Shown here: positions 54,464-64,000 of the stretch, piece after piece | How the letters are laid out: every line of letters starts with the position of its first letter | How positions within the stretch are numbered: position 1 is the first letter of the stretch | NCBI RefSeq assembly: GCF_016613535.2 | Contig: NZ_CP071518.1 | Location: forward strand, 3,869,293-3,933,292 | Origin: Lysobacter solisilvae | GTDB lineage: Bacteria; Pseudomonadota; Gammaproteobacteria; Xanthomonadales; Xanthomonadaceae | Length of the DNA: 64,000 nt | Direction of reading: 5' to 3' | Notes under the pieces: model-generated | What the model saw: only the letters and a program-made list of their open reading frames with translations | What the model was told of the DNA's origin: nothing | The model's database searches: none | Program-made: the position numbers and the translations under genes

Positions 54464-54493
54464 GCAGCCGCCTCCGGGCGGCTGCTTTTTTTT
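54464..54493 (+). terminator. Rho-independent terminator
   Basis: The stem GCAGCCGCC/GGGCGGCTGC with a short loop is followed by eight T, 23 bases after the beta-helix gene's stop, and separates it from the convergent hda. Confidence 0.93.
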
Positions 54494-54503
54494 CGGACGC
54501 CGC

Positions 54504-55212
54504 TCAGCCCGCCAGGAACTTGCGCAGGAACGGCACGGTGATGCGGCGCTTGGCCGCAAGCGAGGCGCGGTCGAGCTGGTCCAGCAGCGCGGCCAGGCCG
54601 CGCAGGTCGCGGCCGGTGCGATGCAGCAGCCAGTCGAAGGCGGCGCCCTCCATCACCAGGCCCCGGCGCTGCGCGCGCTGGCGCAGCACCTCGCGGCGGC
54701 CGTCGTCGTCCAGCGGCACCAGCGTGATGCGGGTGCACTGGCCCAGGCGCGAACGAAGGTCCGGCAGGGACAGGTCCAGGCCCTCGGGCTGCTCGCGCGC
54801 GGCGTACAGCAGTCCGACCCCTGCCGCGCGGGCGCGGTTGTGCATGTCGAACAGGGCCACTTCGTCCTCGCGGCCGCCGGCAATGGCCTCCAGGCCGTCG
54901 AGTGCGATGACGTCATTGCCTTCCAGCGCGTCGAGAGCTTCGCGCAGGCGGCCGGCTGCGGCCACCAGCGGCAGGTAAGCGGCGCGGCGACCCGCCGCCT
55001 CGGCGACGGCGCAGGCCGCCAGCAGCAGATGGGTCTTGCCGACGCCGGCCGGACCGGACAGGTACACCGCATCGGCCGCGGACAGGCGGGGCCCCGCCGG
55101 CGCGACCTCGGCCAGCGCGCGCAACTGCTCCAGGGACCCCTTCGGGTGCCCGCACGAACGTATCCAGCCGCTGGTCCGGCGGATAGCGCAGCGCCAGGGG
55201 CAGCTGCGCCAT
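54504..55212 (-). pseudogene. hda: DnaA regulatory inactivator Hda, frameshifted
   Basis: Most of Hda is intact: P-loop VYLSGPAGVGKTHLLLA, the AAA+ Walker B-like region VIALDGLEAI, sensor LLYAAREQPEGL, and the C-terminal lid LAAKRRITVPFLRKFL. The N-terminal clamp-binding motif QLPLALR is in a different frame. They rejoin if one C is removed from the run CCCC at 55137-55140 (plus strand), giving EGSLEQLRALAEV. The start is ATG 55212 (AGGA seven bases upstream) or GTG 55233, which overlaps the preceding gene by four bases. Intact length would be 235-242 residues. Hda stimulates DnaA-ATP hydrolysis with the sliding clamp. Confidence 0.88.
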
Positions 55213-55229
55213 CGCCTCGTCCTGCCCGT

Positions 55230-56389
55230 TCACCCCTGCTCGCGCTCCGGCGTGGGCACGTGATCGGTCAGGGAGGTGTCGATCAGGATCATCGGTGGCT
55301 GCTCGCCCGCGTACAGCCTGCTATGGGTATAGCGCTGTTCGGCATAGCGCAGCAGCACGTTCGCCACGGCTGCCACCGGCAGCGCCAGCAACATGCCCAG
55401 AAATCCGAACAGCTGGCCGCCGGCGAGCACGGCGAAGATCACGGCCACCGGATGCAGGCCGATGCGATCGCCCACCAGCTTGGGCGTCAGCCAGTAGCTC
55501 TCGATCACCTGCCCGACGCCGAACACCACCAGCACGCCGGCCACAGGTGCTGCCAGTCGCCGTACTGCACCAGCGCCGCGATGCAGCCCAGGATGATGCC
55601 GCTGGCCGGCCCCAGGTAGGGCACGAAGGTCAGCAGGCCCGCGATGATGCCGATGAGGATGCCCAAGTCCAGGCCGACGGCCCACAAGCCCGCGCCGTAC
55701 ATCACGCCCAGGATGATCATCACCAGGAACTGCCCGCGCAGGAATGCCCCCAGCACATCGCTGGACTCGCGGGCCAGCCGGCTCGCCGTGTCGATATGGT
55801 CGCGGGGAATCAGCGCAGCCACGCGGGCGACCAGCGTGTCCCAGTCGCGCAGGAAGAAGAAGGTCAGTACCGGCAGCAGCACGACGTTGGCGAGCATTGC
55901 CAGCAGTGCGAATCCGGAGCGCGAGACGTAGCCCAGCACCGTCGTGGCCATGCCGCCGGCGCGCTCCCAGTTGGTCCGGATCAGGTCGAGCAGGCGGTTG
56001 AAATCAAGCCAGCTGGAGATCTCGATGCTGGTCCGTGTCTCCAGCCACGGAATGGCGGTCTGCAGCAACCACGCCCGGTAATGCGGCATCGAGACGATCA
56101 GCGTGGCGATCTGGCGTTCGATCAGCGGCACGAGGATCACCAGCACGACCACGAGCACCAGCGTCATCGCCGCGAAAACCAGGGTCACCGCGACGTTGCG
56201 CGAACGGCCGGCCAGCTCCAGGCGGTCCACCAGGGGATCGCCGAGCCAGGCGAGCATCGCGGCGATCACAAAGGGCGTGAGGATGGGCGCCAGCAGCCAC
56301 AACAGCCAGAGCACCGCCATCGCCAGGGCAGCCCATTGCAGCCGCCGGAGGAACTTGGCGATTTCGTGTAGCGGCAGATCGTGTTCCAT
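55230..56389 (-). pseudogene. AI-2E-family (PerM) permease, frameshifted
   Basis: An inner-membrane protein of the AI-2E/PerM family. The first 281 residues contain about six spans and the conserved GLLTFVPYLGPASGIILGCIAALVQYGD block, then the frame breaks at about 55543-55545. Inserting one base restores VAGVLVVFGVGQVIESYWLTPKLVGDRIGLHP and the remaining spans to the stop at 55230. As given, the product stops at 294 residues instead of about 386. It lies between the DUF2066 gene and hda, an order conserved in related bacteria. Substrate unknown. Confidence 0.85.
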
Positions 56390-57453
56390 CAGTGCAGCCG
56401 GTAGGTCGTGGTTTCGCCTTCCCCGCCGATCAGCACGCCGTCACGATCGACCAGGCGGCGGAAGCCGGCCAGGCCGGTCGACAGTTCGAGACTGTAAGTG
56501 ACGGCATCCGGGGTGGCGCGAACCGGCGTCATCCGGCGAACGACGGCCAGTTTGTCCAGGTAGCCGGCCAGACGCATGTAATCGTCGCTGCTGCGCAGCC
56601 CGGTGAAGGTCACCGCGTAATGGCCCGGCGGACCCGCCGCGGTGCCGCGCTTGGCATAGCGGCGCATCAGCGCGTCGGCCGCGCCGTCGGCCCCGGAGGC
56701 TATGGCACGCCGGGCGTCGTTGTCCGATGTGGACCAGCTGTTGAGCACCTTGCCCCCGTCGACGAACGTCCAGTCCGCTTTCCAGCCCGCCCCGGCGCGG
56801 TAGACCTTGCCGATCAGCTGCATGGGCGGGGCATACCGCTGCGAGGCGCGTGCCACCGCGGCGCTGTCGCCCCGCCAGATCGCCCCCACCAGGGCCTGCT
56901 CGGCCGCGTTGCCCGCCGGAAGCCCCAGGCTGTAGCCGCGGTCCTTGGCGCGATTGAGCGCCGTGCGTGCAGCGTTCGCCTGCGCCAGGCCGACCAGGCG
57001 AGCGCCCTTGCCGTCATCAATGGCCAGCCACATCACGGGCTTGGGCCGCGGCTGGGCCCAGACAGGCAGGCCCAGCACGGCGATCATCTCCTCGACCTCG
57101 TCCTGGTCGAACCGCACGATCAGGGTGGTGCCGAAGGTGGGGGCACCGGTCGGGCCCACGCCCTCGTCCTGGCGATAGTCGTAGCTCTTCACGAAATCGC
57201 CGGCACGGCGCAGTTCCTGCCCCACGCCCGGTTGCGCGCTGATGGTGCGGTCCCCGGACAGCCGCTGCAGCACCTGCGACAGGGCGCGCGCGAAGCCCGC
57301 CCTGCGCTCGGCCTCGCCTTGCCCGTTGACGGACACCTCGGCCTCGAAGGCGCCCTGCGCGCCGGCGCGGTCGCCTTCGACGCGTTGCGCCGCGGCGGGC
57401 AAGCTCACCAGCAGCAGTACCGCCAGCCAGAACCCCTGGAATGCGCGAACCAT
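56389..57453 (-). CDS. DUF2066 periplasmic protein
   Basis: A 354-residue exported protein with signal peptide MVRAFQGFWLAVLLLVSLPAAA. The N-terminal half has the DUF2066 pattern (EAEVSVNGQGEAERRAGFARALSQVLQRLSGD; YDYRQDEG). The C-terminal half is beta-rich, ending GGEGETTTYRLH. No enzymatic motif is seen. The start at 57453 was chosen for the signal peptide; the long open frame upstream is antisense to purM. The stop overlaps the permease start (TGATG). Confidence 0.88.
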   Translation of the reverse strand: MVRAFQGFWLAVLLLVSLPAAAQRVEGDRAGAQGAFEAEVSVNGQGEAERRAGFARALSQVLQRLSGDRTISAQPGVGQELRRAGDFVKSYDYRQDEGVGPTGAPTFGTTLIVRFDQDEVEEMIAVLGLPVWAQPRPKPVMWLAIDDGKGARLVGLAQANAARTALNRAKDRGYSLGLPAGNAAEQALVGAIWRGDSAAVARASQRYAPPMQLIGKVYRAGAGWKADWTFVDGGKVLNSWSTSDNDARRAIASGADGAADALMRRYAKRGTAAGPPGHYAVTFTGLRSSDDYMRLAGYLDKLAVVRRMTPVRATPDAVTYSLELSTGLAGFRRLVDRDGVLIGGEGETTTYRLH

Positions 57454-57620
57454 TAGTGTCCCTGGTATGGAAAACCGGCTGGAATGGTGCCCCAGGGACG
57501 GTGAGACGTCCATTCGCGCCGCCGCAGGCCCGCCGTTGCTCGTGCTGCGGAGCCCGGCGCGGCCGAAACGGAACTTCGCCGCGCAGCGCCCCGCCGCCGC
57601 GTGCGGCCGGCCACGGCTGC

Positions 57621-57626
57621 TAAAAT
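57621..57626 (+). promoter_or_regulatory. Candidate -10 of purM
   Basis: TAAAAT lies 28 bases before the purM GTG start in the divergent gap between the DUF2066 gene and purM. It would give a leader of about 20 bases. No clear -35. Confidence 0.35.
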
Positions 57627-57654
57627 CGCCGCTTTCCGCCCAGCTGATGCCCTC

Positions 57655-58722
57655 GTGACCTCCCCGACCCCGCCCGCCAACACCCCGATGACCTACAAGG
57701 ACGCCGGCGTCGACATCGACGCAGGCAACGAAGTGGTCGCCCGCATCAAGCCGGCCATCGCGCGCACCATGCGGCCGGAAGTCCTGGGCGGGGGCATCGG
57801 CGGGTTTGGTGGCCTGTTCGACCTGTCGGGCAAGTACCGCGAGCCGGTGATGGTGTCCGGCACCGACGGGGTCGGCACCAAGCTGATCCTGGCCAAGCAG
57901 TTGGGCCGGCACGACACCATCGGCATCGACCTGGTCGCGATGTGCGTCAACGACGTGCTCGTGCAGGGCGCCGAACCGCTGTTCTTCCTGGATTACTTCG
58001 CCACAGGCAAGCTCGACGTGGCGACCACGGTGGACGTGGTCGGCGGCATCGCGCGCGGCTGCGAAATCGCCGGCTGCGCCCTGATCGGTGGCGAGACGGC
58101 CGAAATGCCCGACATGTATCCGCCGGGCGAGTACGACCTGGCCGGCTTCACGGTCGGTGCGGTTGAGAAGGCCAAGCTGATCGACGGCCGCCGCGTCCGC
58201 GAAGGCGACGTATTGATCGGCATCGCATCCAGCGGCCCGCATTCCAATGGATATTCGCTGATCCGCAGGATCCTCGCCCGCGCGGGTGCCACGCGCGAGA
58301 ACGGCGGACTGGACCTCGACCTGGGTGGCGTGACGCTGGCCGATGCACTGATGGAACCCACGCGCATCTACGTCAAGCCGGTGCTGGAACTGCTCGGCCG
58401 GCACGACATCCACGCCATGGCGCATGTCACCGGCGGCGCGCTGGTGGAAAAGATCATCCGCGTCGTGCCCGAACCGCTGGGCCTGTCGATCGACACCTCG
58501 TCGTGGCCGCTGCCTGCCGTATTCGACTGGCTCCAGCGCGAAGGCAACGTGCCGCGCGAGGAAATGTGGCGCACCTTCAACTGCGGCGTGGGCTTCGTGC
58601 TGATGGTCGCGCCGGACCAGGCCGCGGCCATTGGCGCGAACCTGGACCGCCTGGGCCTGGCGCACTGGCAGATCGGCCAGGTCACGGCCGCCGGTAGCGG
58701 CGACCGCCTGCGCATCGTCTGA
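57655..58722 (+). CDS. purM: Phosphoribosylformylglycinamidine cyclo-ligase (AIR synthetase)
   Basis: A 355-residue purine biosynthesis enzyme. The N-terminal block [16 protein letters not shown] is followed by [19 protein letters not shown] near residue 71, [27 protein letters not shown] near 92 and the [14 protein letters not shown] loop near 145. The GTG start ([11 protein letters not shown]) matches the N terminus of xanthomonad homologues; an internal ATG at 57688 is the alternative. Co-directional with a DUF2238 gene and purN. Confidence 0.95.
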   Translation: MTSPTPPANTPMTYKDAGVDIDAGNEVVARIKPAIARTMRPEVLGGGIGGFGGLFDLSGKYREPVMVSGTDGVGTKLILAKQLGRHDTIGIDLVAMCVNDVLVQGAEPLFFLDYFATGKLDVATTVDVVGGIARGCEIAGCALIGGETAEMPDMYPPGEYDLAGFTVGAVEKAKLIDGRRVREGDVLIGIASSGPHSNGYSLIRRILARAGATRENGGLDLDLGGVTLADALMEPTRIYVKPVLELLGRHDIHAMAHVTGGALVEKIIRVVPEPLGLSIDTSSWPLPAVFDWLQREGNVPREEMWRTFNCGVGFVLMVAPDQAAAIGANLDRLGLAHWQIGQVTAAGSGDRLRIV

Positions 58723-58727
58723 CCCCC

Positions 58728-59354
58728 ATGACGCCGGCCAAACGCGTCGCCTACGCGTTGGTGCTGGCGACGTTCGCCCTGACCTGGATCGCGCCGGCCT
58801 GGCCGGCCGAGCAGGCGCTGCACAGCTCGCTGACCGTGATTGCGCTGGTCTGGCTGTGGCGCCACGACCGGCGTTGGCCGTTGCATCCGGGCCACTTTGC
58901 GGCGATCTGCGGATTCCTGGTAGTGCACTGCATTGCTGCACGCTGGCTGTATTCGAACGTCCCATACGACGCGTGGGTACGGTGGGCGACAGGGGGGTCG
59001 CTGCAACAGGCCATGGGCTGGGAACGCAACCATTTCGATCGACTGGTGCACCTGCTGTTCGGCCTGTGCTTCGCCGCGCCGCTGCGGGATCACCTGCGCC
59101 AGCGCTGGCCGATCGCGCCGCGGCAGGCGTTCGCGCTCAGCGTGGGCGCCATCATGTGCGTCAGCCTGGTGTACGAGTGGCTGGAGTGGGCGATCGCGCT
59201 CACGCTCGACCCGGCCGCCGCCGAGGCCTACAACGGACAGCAGGGCGACATGTGGGACGCGCACATGGACATGCTGCTGGCGACGCTGGGAGCGCTTTTG
59301 GCGTGGCCCTGGCAGCGGCAGGTCACCGCATCGCCCGTTTCGAGCCCTGCCTGA
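58728..59354 (+). CDS. DUF2238 (YjdF-like) membrane protein
   Basis: A 208-residue inner-membrane protein with about six spans. The conserved core GWERNHFDRLVHLLFGLCFA near residue 97 and VSLVYEWLEWAIA near 145, ending DMWDAHMDMLLATLGALLAW, identify DUF2238. The His/Asp/Glu residues in these helices may bind metal (inference). Function unknown. It lies 5 bases after purM, and its stop overlaps the purN start. Confidence 0.88.
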   Translation: MTPAKRVAYALVLATFALTWIAPAWPAEQALHSSLTVIALVWLWRHDRRWPLHPGHFAAICGFLVVHCIAARWLYSNVPYDAWVRWATGGSLQQAMGWERNHFDRLVHLLFGLCFAAPLRDHLRQRWPIAPRQAFALSVGAIMCVSLVYEWLEWAIALTLDPAAAEAYNGQQGDMWDAHMDMLLATLGALLAWPWQRQVTASPVSSPA

Positions 59355-60043
59355 TGCCGGCTCAAGCGCCGCCCCTGCGCCTGGCCGTGCTCGCCTCCGG
59401 ACGCGGCAGCAATCTGCAGGCGATCCTCGATGCCGTTGCGTGCGGCCGGCTGGATGCGCGGATAGCGGGCGTGTTCTCGGACAGGCGTTCTTCCCAGGCC
59501 CTTGAGCGCGCGCGGGAGGCGGGCGTGCCCGCGACGGCCGTTTCGCCCAAGGGCTTCGCTTCCCGGGCGTTGTTCGATGAACACCTGTTCAGCCTGGTGG
59601 ACGCGGTTCATCCGGACCTCATCGTCTGTGCCGGATATATGCGCCTCATCAGCGATGCGATTGTCGCGACGCGCACGGGGCGCATGATCAACATCCATCC
59701 GTCGCTACTTCCGGCATTCAAGGGCCTGCACACGCACGAACAGGCCCTCCAGGCCGGCAGCACGGAGCATGGCGCGAGCGTGCACTACGTGACGCCCGAA
59801 CTCGACGGCGGCCCGGTCATCGCGCAGGCGCGTGTGCCCGTGCAGGCGGACGACGACGCGGCGCGGCTGGGCACGCGGGTACTGGATCGGGAGCACCCCC
59901 TGCTCGTGGCGACCCTGCAGTTGTTCGCATCGGGTCGCGCTTCACTGATCGACAACCGGGTTTACCTGGACGGCCAGCCCTTGGCCGCGCCACTGATGCT
60001 CGGAGAGGACGACCGGCTGGTCGAAGGAACGAAAACACGATGA
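59354..60043 (+). CDS. purN: Phosphoribosylglycinamide formyltransferase
   Basis: A 229-residue GAR transformylase using 10-formyltetrahydrofolate. LAVLASGRGSNLQAIL near residue 9 binds the ribonucleotide phosphate, CAGYMRLIS near 96, the NIHPSLLPAFKGLHTHEQAL block near 113 carries the catalytic His, and VTPELDGGPVIAQ near 148 completes the active site. Translationally coupled to the genes on both sides. Confidence 0.95.
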   Translation: MPAQAPPLRLAVLASGRGSNLQAILDAVACGRLDARIAGVFSDRRSSQALERAREAGVPATAVSPKGFASRALFDEHLFSLVDAVHPDLIVCAGYMRLISDAIVATRTGRMINIHPSLLPAFKGLHTHEQALQAGSTEHGASVHYVTPELDGGPVIAQARVPVQADDDAARLGTRVLDREHPLLVATLQLFASGRASLIDNRVYLDGQPLAAPLMLGEDDRLVEGTKTR

Positions 60044-60912
60044 TCGATTACCGCACCACCCATCGCCGTCGCTCGGCCCAGCGCGCCTCTCCCTTGTGGC
60101 TGGGCGCAGTGGCGCTGGCGTGTACGCTGATGGCAAGCACGCCCGGCTGGTCGCAGGCGCTGGCGCCTTCGAACCCGGGGGCCGTGGGCGCCACCTCGGC
60201 CACGGCTGCGCCTGCCACGGCTGCGCCTGCCACGGCTGCGCCCGCGAAGCCCAGTCCCGCGGCGCTGGAACCGTTCGTCGCGCAATACCAGGTGTTCAAG
60301 AGCGGCAATGCACTGGGCGATGCCACGATGCAGCTGGTCAGGAACGACGCGCGCCGCTGGCGTGTGGACCTGGGCATGCGCGGAACCAGGGGCCTGCTGG
60401 GCCTGGCGGGCCTCAATGCCGAGCAAAGCACGGTATTCGACGTCGCCGGCGGGCTCTACCGCCCATTGGCGCAGAGCACGCTGCGCAAGAGTGTGTTCAC
60501 CCAGAAGCAGACGGTCGGCGTCTACGATTGGCGCTCAGGTCAGGCCCGCTGGACGGGGGACGTCAAGGAAACCCGCCGCGCGCCCGTCGCACTGCAACCC
60601 GGCGATCAGAGCGGGCTGCTGATCAATCTGGCCGTGATCCGCGATGCGCAGCCGGGCCAGTCGCTGCATTACCGGTTCGTCGACGACGGCCGTGTGCGCG
60701 ACCATCGATACAACGTGTCCACGCAACTCGAAGAAGTGAAAGTGGGCGAACTCAACTACAGCGCCATGCGCGTTACCCGGCTCGAAAGCGGCAACGAAGA
60801 AACCGTGATCTGGGTAGTCCAGGGAGTACCGACGCCAATCCGCATGCTGCAACGCGAGAATGGTGAGGACACCTTCGACCTGCGTCTGGTGGAGTACAAG
60901 GGAGCGCAATGA
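60040..60912 (+). CDS. DUF3108 protein 1
   Basis: A 290-residue exported protein. The signal peptide/anchor (residues 23-45) is followed by a low-complexity stretch made of a 15-bp repeated codon block (ATAAP x3, about residues 52-67), then the DUF3108 domain: FVAQYQVFKSGNALGDATMQL, a beta-rich lipocalin-like core (GEETVIWV-like NEETVIWVVQGVPTPIRM) and LVEYKG. It overlaps purN by 4 bases. Function unknown. Confidence 0.85.
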   Translation: MIDYRTTHRRRSAQRASPLWLGAVALACTLMASTPGWSQALAPSNPGAVGATSATAAPATAAPATAAPAKPSPAALEPFVAQYQVFKSGNALGDATMQLVRNDARRWRVDLGMRGTRGLLGLAGLNAEQSTVFDVAGGLYRPLAQSTLRKSVFTQKQTVGVYDWRSGQARWTGDVKETRRAPVALQPGDQSGLLINLAVIRDAQPGQSLHYRFVDDGRVRDHRYNVSTQLEEVKVGELNYSAMRVTRLESGNEETVIWVVQGVPTPIRMLQRENGEDTFDLRLVEYKGAQ

Positions 60913-61607
60913 GCATGAATCGACCGAACAAGTTCCTCGCCCGCACGCTGTTGGCCAGCGTCGCACTGTTGTCGGGTGCAGCCGCAGCCGCGGGCGACAT
61001 CACGCCCTTCACCGCCGAGTACCAGGCCAATTACATGGGCATGCAAGGCAATGGCCGCATGACCCTGGCCTCAACCGGTGGGAACAAGTGGCGCTACAGC
61101 CTGGACATCGGCGGCTCGATGGCCGCACTGAACCAGACCACCGTCTTCGAATCGAACGGCGGACAGCTGCGCCCGTTGTCCAACTCCGACACCTCTGCGG
61201 TGCTGATCAAGCGCAAGCAGAAGAACGCCACGTATGACTGGGCCAAGGGCGAGGCGCGCTGGACGGGCGACGTCAAACCCGAACGCGCCGGCCCGGTGAA
61301 GCTGCAGTCGGGCGATCTCGACGCGATGCTGATCAACCTGGCGATCTCGCGCGATGCGGCCGCGGGCAAGCCACTGCGTTATCGCATGGTCGACGACGGC
61401 CGGGTCAAGCAGCTCAACTACCAGGTCTCGGGCAAGGAGACGATCTCGGTCGGCGGCAAGTCGCAGGAAGCCACTCGCATCACCCGAACCGACGGCGACA
61501 AGCAGGAAGTGTTGTGGCTGGTCGACGACCTCCCGGTACCGGCCCGGATCCTGCGCCGCAAGGATGGCAAGGACGAGATGGACCTGCGTCTCAAATCGCT
61601 GCGCTGA
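60909..61607 (+). CDS. DUF3108 protein 2
   Basis: A 232-residue paralogue of the preceding protein with its own signal peptide ([28 protein letters not shown]). The shared domain is seen in [32 protein letters not shown] [11 protein letters not shown] and [20 protein letters not shown]. The tandem pair arose by duplication. The start may be 60909 or 60915. It ends the operon before a strong terminator. Confidence 0.85.
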   Translation: MSMNRPNKFLARTLLASVALLSGAAAAAGDITPFTAEYQANYMGMQGNGRMTLASTGGNKWRYSLDIGGSMAALNQTTVFESNGGQLRPLSNSDTSAVLIKRKQKNATYDWAKGEARWTGDVKPERAGPVKLQSGDLDAMLINLAISRDAAAGKPLRYRMVDDGRVKQLNYQVSGKETISVGGKSQEATRITRTDGDKQEVLWLVDDLPVPARILRRKDGKDEMDLRLKSLR

Positions 61608-61627
61608 GATATCGTGGCGCCAGTAAC

Positions 61628-61656
61628 GAAAAAGCCCCGCGATGCGGGGCTTTTTC
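61628..61656. terminator. Bidirectional terminator
   Basis: The stem AAGCCCCGC/GCGGGGCTT with a GAT loop is flanked by an A run on the left and a T run on the right, so it can end transcription of both the DUF3108 operon (plus) and murA (minus), which converge here. Confidence 0.92.
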
Positions 61657-61679
61657 ATGCGCGTGCTGACCGCTGGGTG

Positions 61680-63062
<1,383 letters not shown>

Positions 63063-63293
63063 TCAGGCGGCTTCTTCGGGCGTGAGGGTGCGCAGGGCCA
63101 GCGCGTGGATCTCGCCGCCCATGCGCTCGCCCAGCGTGGCGTACACCATGCGGTGGCGCGCCAGCGGCAATTTGCCCTGGAACGCGGCAGCCACCACCGT
63201 GGCCTCGAAGTGCACCCCGTCCTCGCCCGTCACGTCGGCGCGGGCGCCCGGCAGGCCCTGTTCGATCAATTCACGGATGGTTTGCGCGTTCAA
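63063..63293 (-). CDS. BolA-family protein (IbaG type)
   Basis: A 76-residue BolA-like protein. The KH-like fold with the signature GVHFEATVVAAAFQGKLPLARHRMVYATLG is complete; the His in HRMVYA is the probable cluster ligand shared with a monothiol glutaredoxin. Its position upstream of murA is that of E. coli ibaG (yrbA). Confidence 0.9.
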   Translation of the reverse strand: MNAQTIRELIEQGLPGARADVTGEDGVHFEATVVAAAFQGKLPLARHRMVYATLGERMGGEIHALALRTLTPEEAA

Positions 63294-63383
63294 GGGCCTG
63301 TTTCACCGGGGTCGGAGGGCGGAGAGCCGGAAATGGAGCGGGTATGGCGGCGTGGGCCCGGGCATTGCCCGGCGCTTTGCGCA

Positions 63384-63389
63384 TAAAAT
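63384..63389 (+). promoter_or_regulatory. Candidate -10 before the KdsD-type gene
   Basis: TAAAAT sits 37 bases before the ATG at 63427 in the short divergent gap to the bolA gene, in an AT-rich stretch. No clear -35. Confidence 0.3.
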
Positions 63390-63426
63390 GAACGAACTAG
63401 CCTAGCGGAAAGCCCCCCGGCCATAA

Positions 63427-64000
63427 ATGGCAATCTCCGAAACGGCATCGCCTACCCCCCCGCCCGCCCCGCTGGGCGCCAGCCCGGCCACCGGTTCGGC
63501 GGCCGCCCTGGCAGACAGCGGGCGCCGCGTTTTCAACATCGAAGCCCAGGCCCTCGCCGCGGTCGCCGCCCGCCTGGACGGTGAGTTCAGCGCCGCCTGC
63601 CGCCTGATCCTGGAGGCCCGCGGCCGGGTGGTCTGCACCGGGATGGGCAAGTCCGGGCACATCGCCCGCAAGATCGCCGCCACGCTCGCCTCGACCGGGA
63701 CCCCGGCCTTCTACGTGCATCCGGGCGAGGCCGCCCACGGCGACCTGGGCATGATCACGGACGCCGATGTCGTCCTGGCCCTGTCCTATTCCGGCGAGAG
63801 CGACGAGATCCTGCTTCTCCTTCCGGTGCTGCGCCGCCAGGGCAACAAGCTGATTTCGATGACCGGACGGCCCGCCTCCTCGCTGGCGCGCGAGTCCGAT
63901 GTCCACCTCGACGTCAGCGTACCGGCCGAGGCCTGCCCGCTCGACCTGGCCCCCACCGCCAGTACGACGGCGTCGCTGGCGATGGGCGATGCCCGCCGTC
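63427..64000 (+). CDS. kdsD: KpsF/GutQ-family sugar-phosphate isomerase, N-terminal part
   Basis: The window ends inside this gene; 191 residues are seen. After a variable Pro/Ala-rich lead, the SIS domain follows: RVVCTGMGKSGHIARKIAATLASTGTPAFYVHPGEAAHGDLGM, then VVLALSYSGESDEI and the start of the LDLAPTASTTASLAMGD segment. The family converts ribulose-5-phosphate to arabinose-5-phosphate for LPS Kdo. Divergent from bolA-murA, as in E. coli. Confidence 0.92.
   Translation, partial: MAISETASPTPPPAPLGASPATGSAAALADSGRRVFNIEAQALAAVAARLDGEFSAACRLILEARGRVVCTGMGKSGHIARKIAATLASTGTPAFYVHPGEAAHGDLGMITDADVVLALSYSGESDEILLLLPVLRRQGNKLISMTGRPASSLARESDVHLDVSVPAEACPLDLAPTASTTASLAMGDARR

Overview
The window is GC-rich chromosomal DNA of a gammaproteobacterium, most likely Xanthomonadaceae (Lysobacter/Luteimonas/Xanthomonas relatives). 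Three things point there: a fused aspartokinase/diaminopimelate decarboxylase, the MurD2-MurL pair that replaces the usual D-glutamate route in peptidoglycan synthesis (described in Xanthomonas oryzae), and a chromosomal array of attC sites with Xanthomonas-like sequence. No rRNA, tRNA, CRISPR array, transposase or integrase was found.

Layout. 1-10.1 kb: the end of a LytTR regulator, ispB, a dienelactone hydrolase, murD2-murL, the AK-LysA fusion, a PhzF-like isomerase and a short-chain dehydrogenase. 10.2-12.65 kb: an integrase-less integron array (six attC sites, six small cassette ORFs, all minus strand, clearly lower GC). It abuts a 105-107 bp tandem repeat at 12.7-13.0 kb. 13.3-25.9 kb: mixed envelope and accessory genes (glycine-zipper protein, OsmC, EF-G2-like GTPase, pilin-like protein, thioredoxin, LysE exporter, two lipoproteins, orphan PIN domain, DUF5916 barrel), then a SET-domain protein with a histone H1-like tail. 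A 14 x 21 bp repeat array separates that gene from the SUF operon.

26.4-33.0 kb is the SUF iron-sulfur operon (Rrf2 regulator, sufBCDS, small membrane protein, GNAT, Rieske ferredoxin). 33.4-37.1 kb is an iron-uptake group (TonB-dependent receptor, PiuC-type hydroxylase, PepSY protein) with a candidate Fur site. 40.2-51.5 kb is almost a complete assimilatory sulfate pathway: cysNC-cysD, divergent cysJIH, a CysB-type regulator, cysG and cysK. 51.7-53.4 kb carries amgK-murU (MurNAc recycling). 53.5-64 kb holds a secreted beta-helix protein, hda, an AI-2E-family permease, a DUF2066 protein, purM, purN, two DUF3108 proteins, bolA-murA, and the start of a KdsD-type isomerase.

Three otherwise conserved genes (cysB, hda and the AI-2E permease) each carry a single-base frameshift, two of them in four-base homopolymers. 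This looks more like residual sequencing error than decay, but it needs checking. The most unusual elements are the integrase-less cassette array, the SET/H1-tail protein beside its 21-bp repeat array, and several separate minisatellites.
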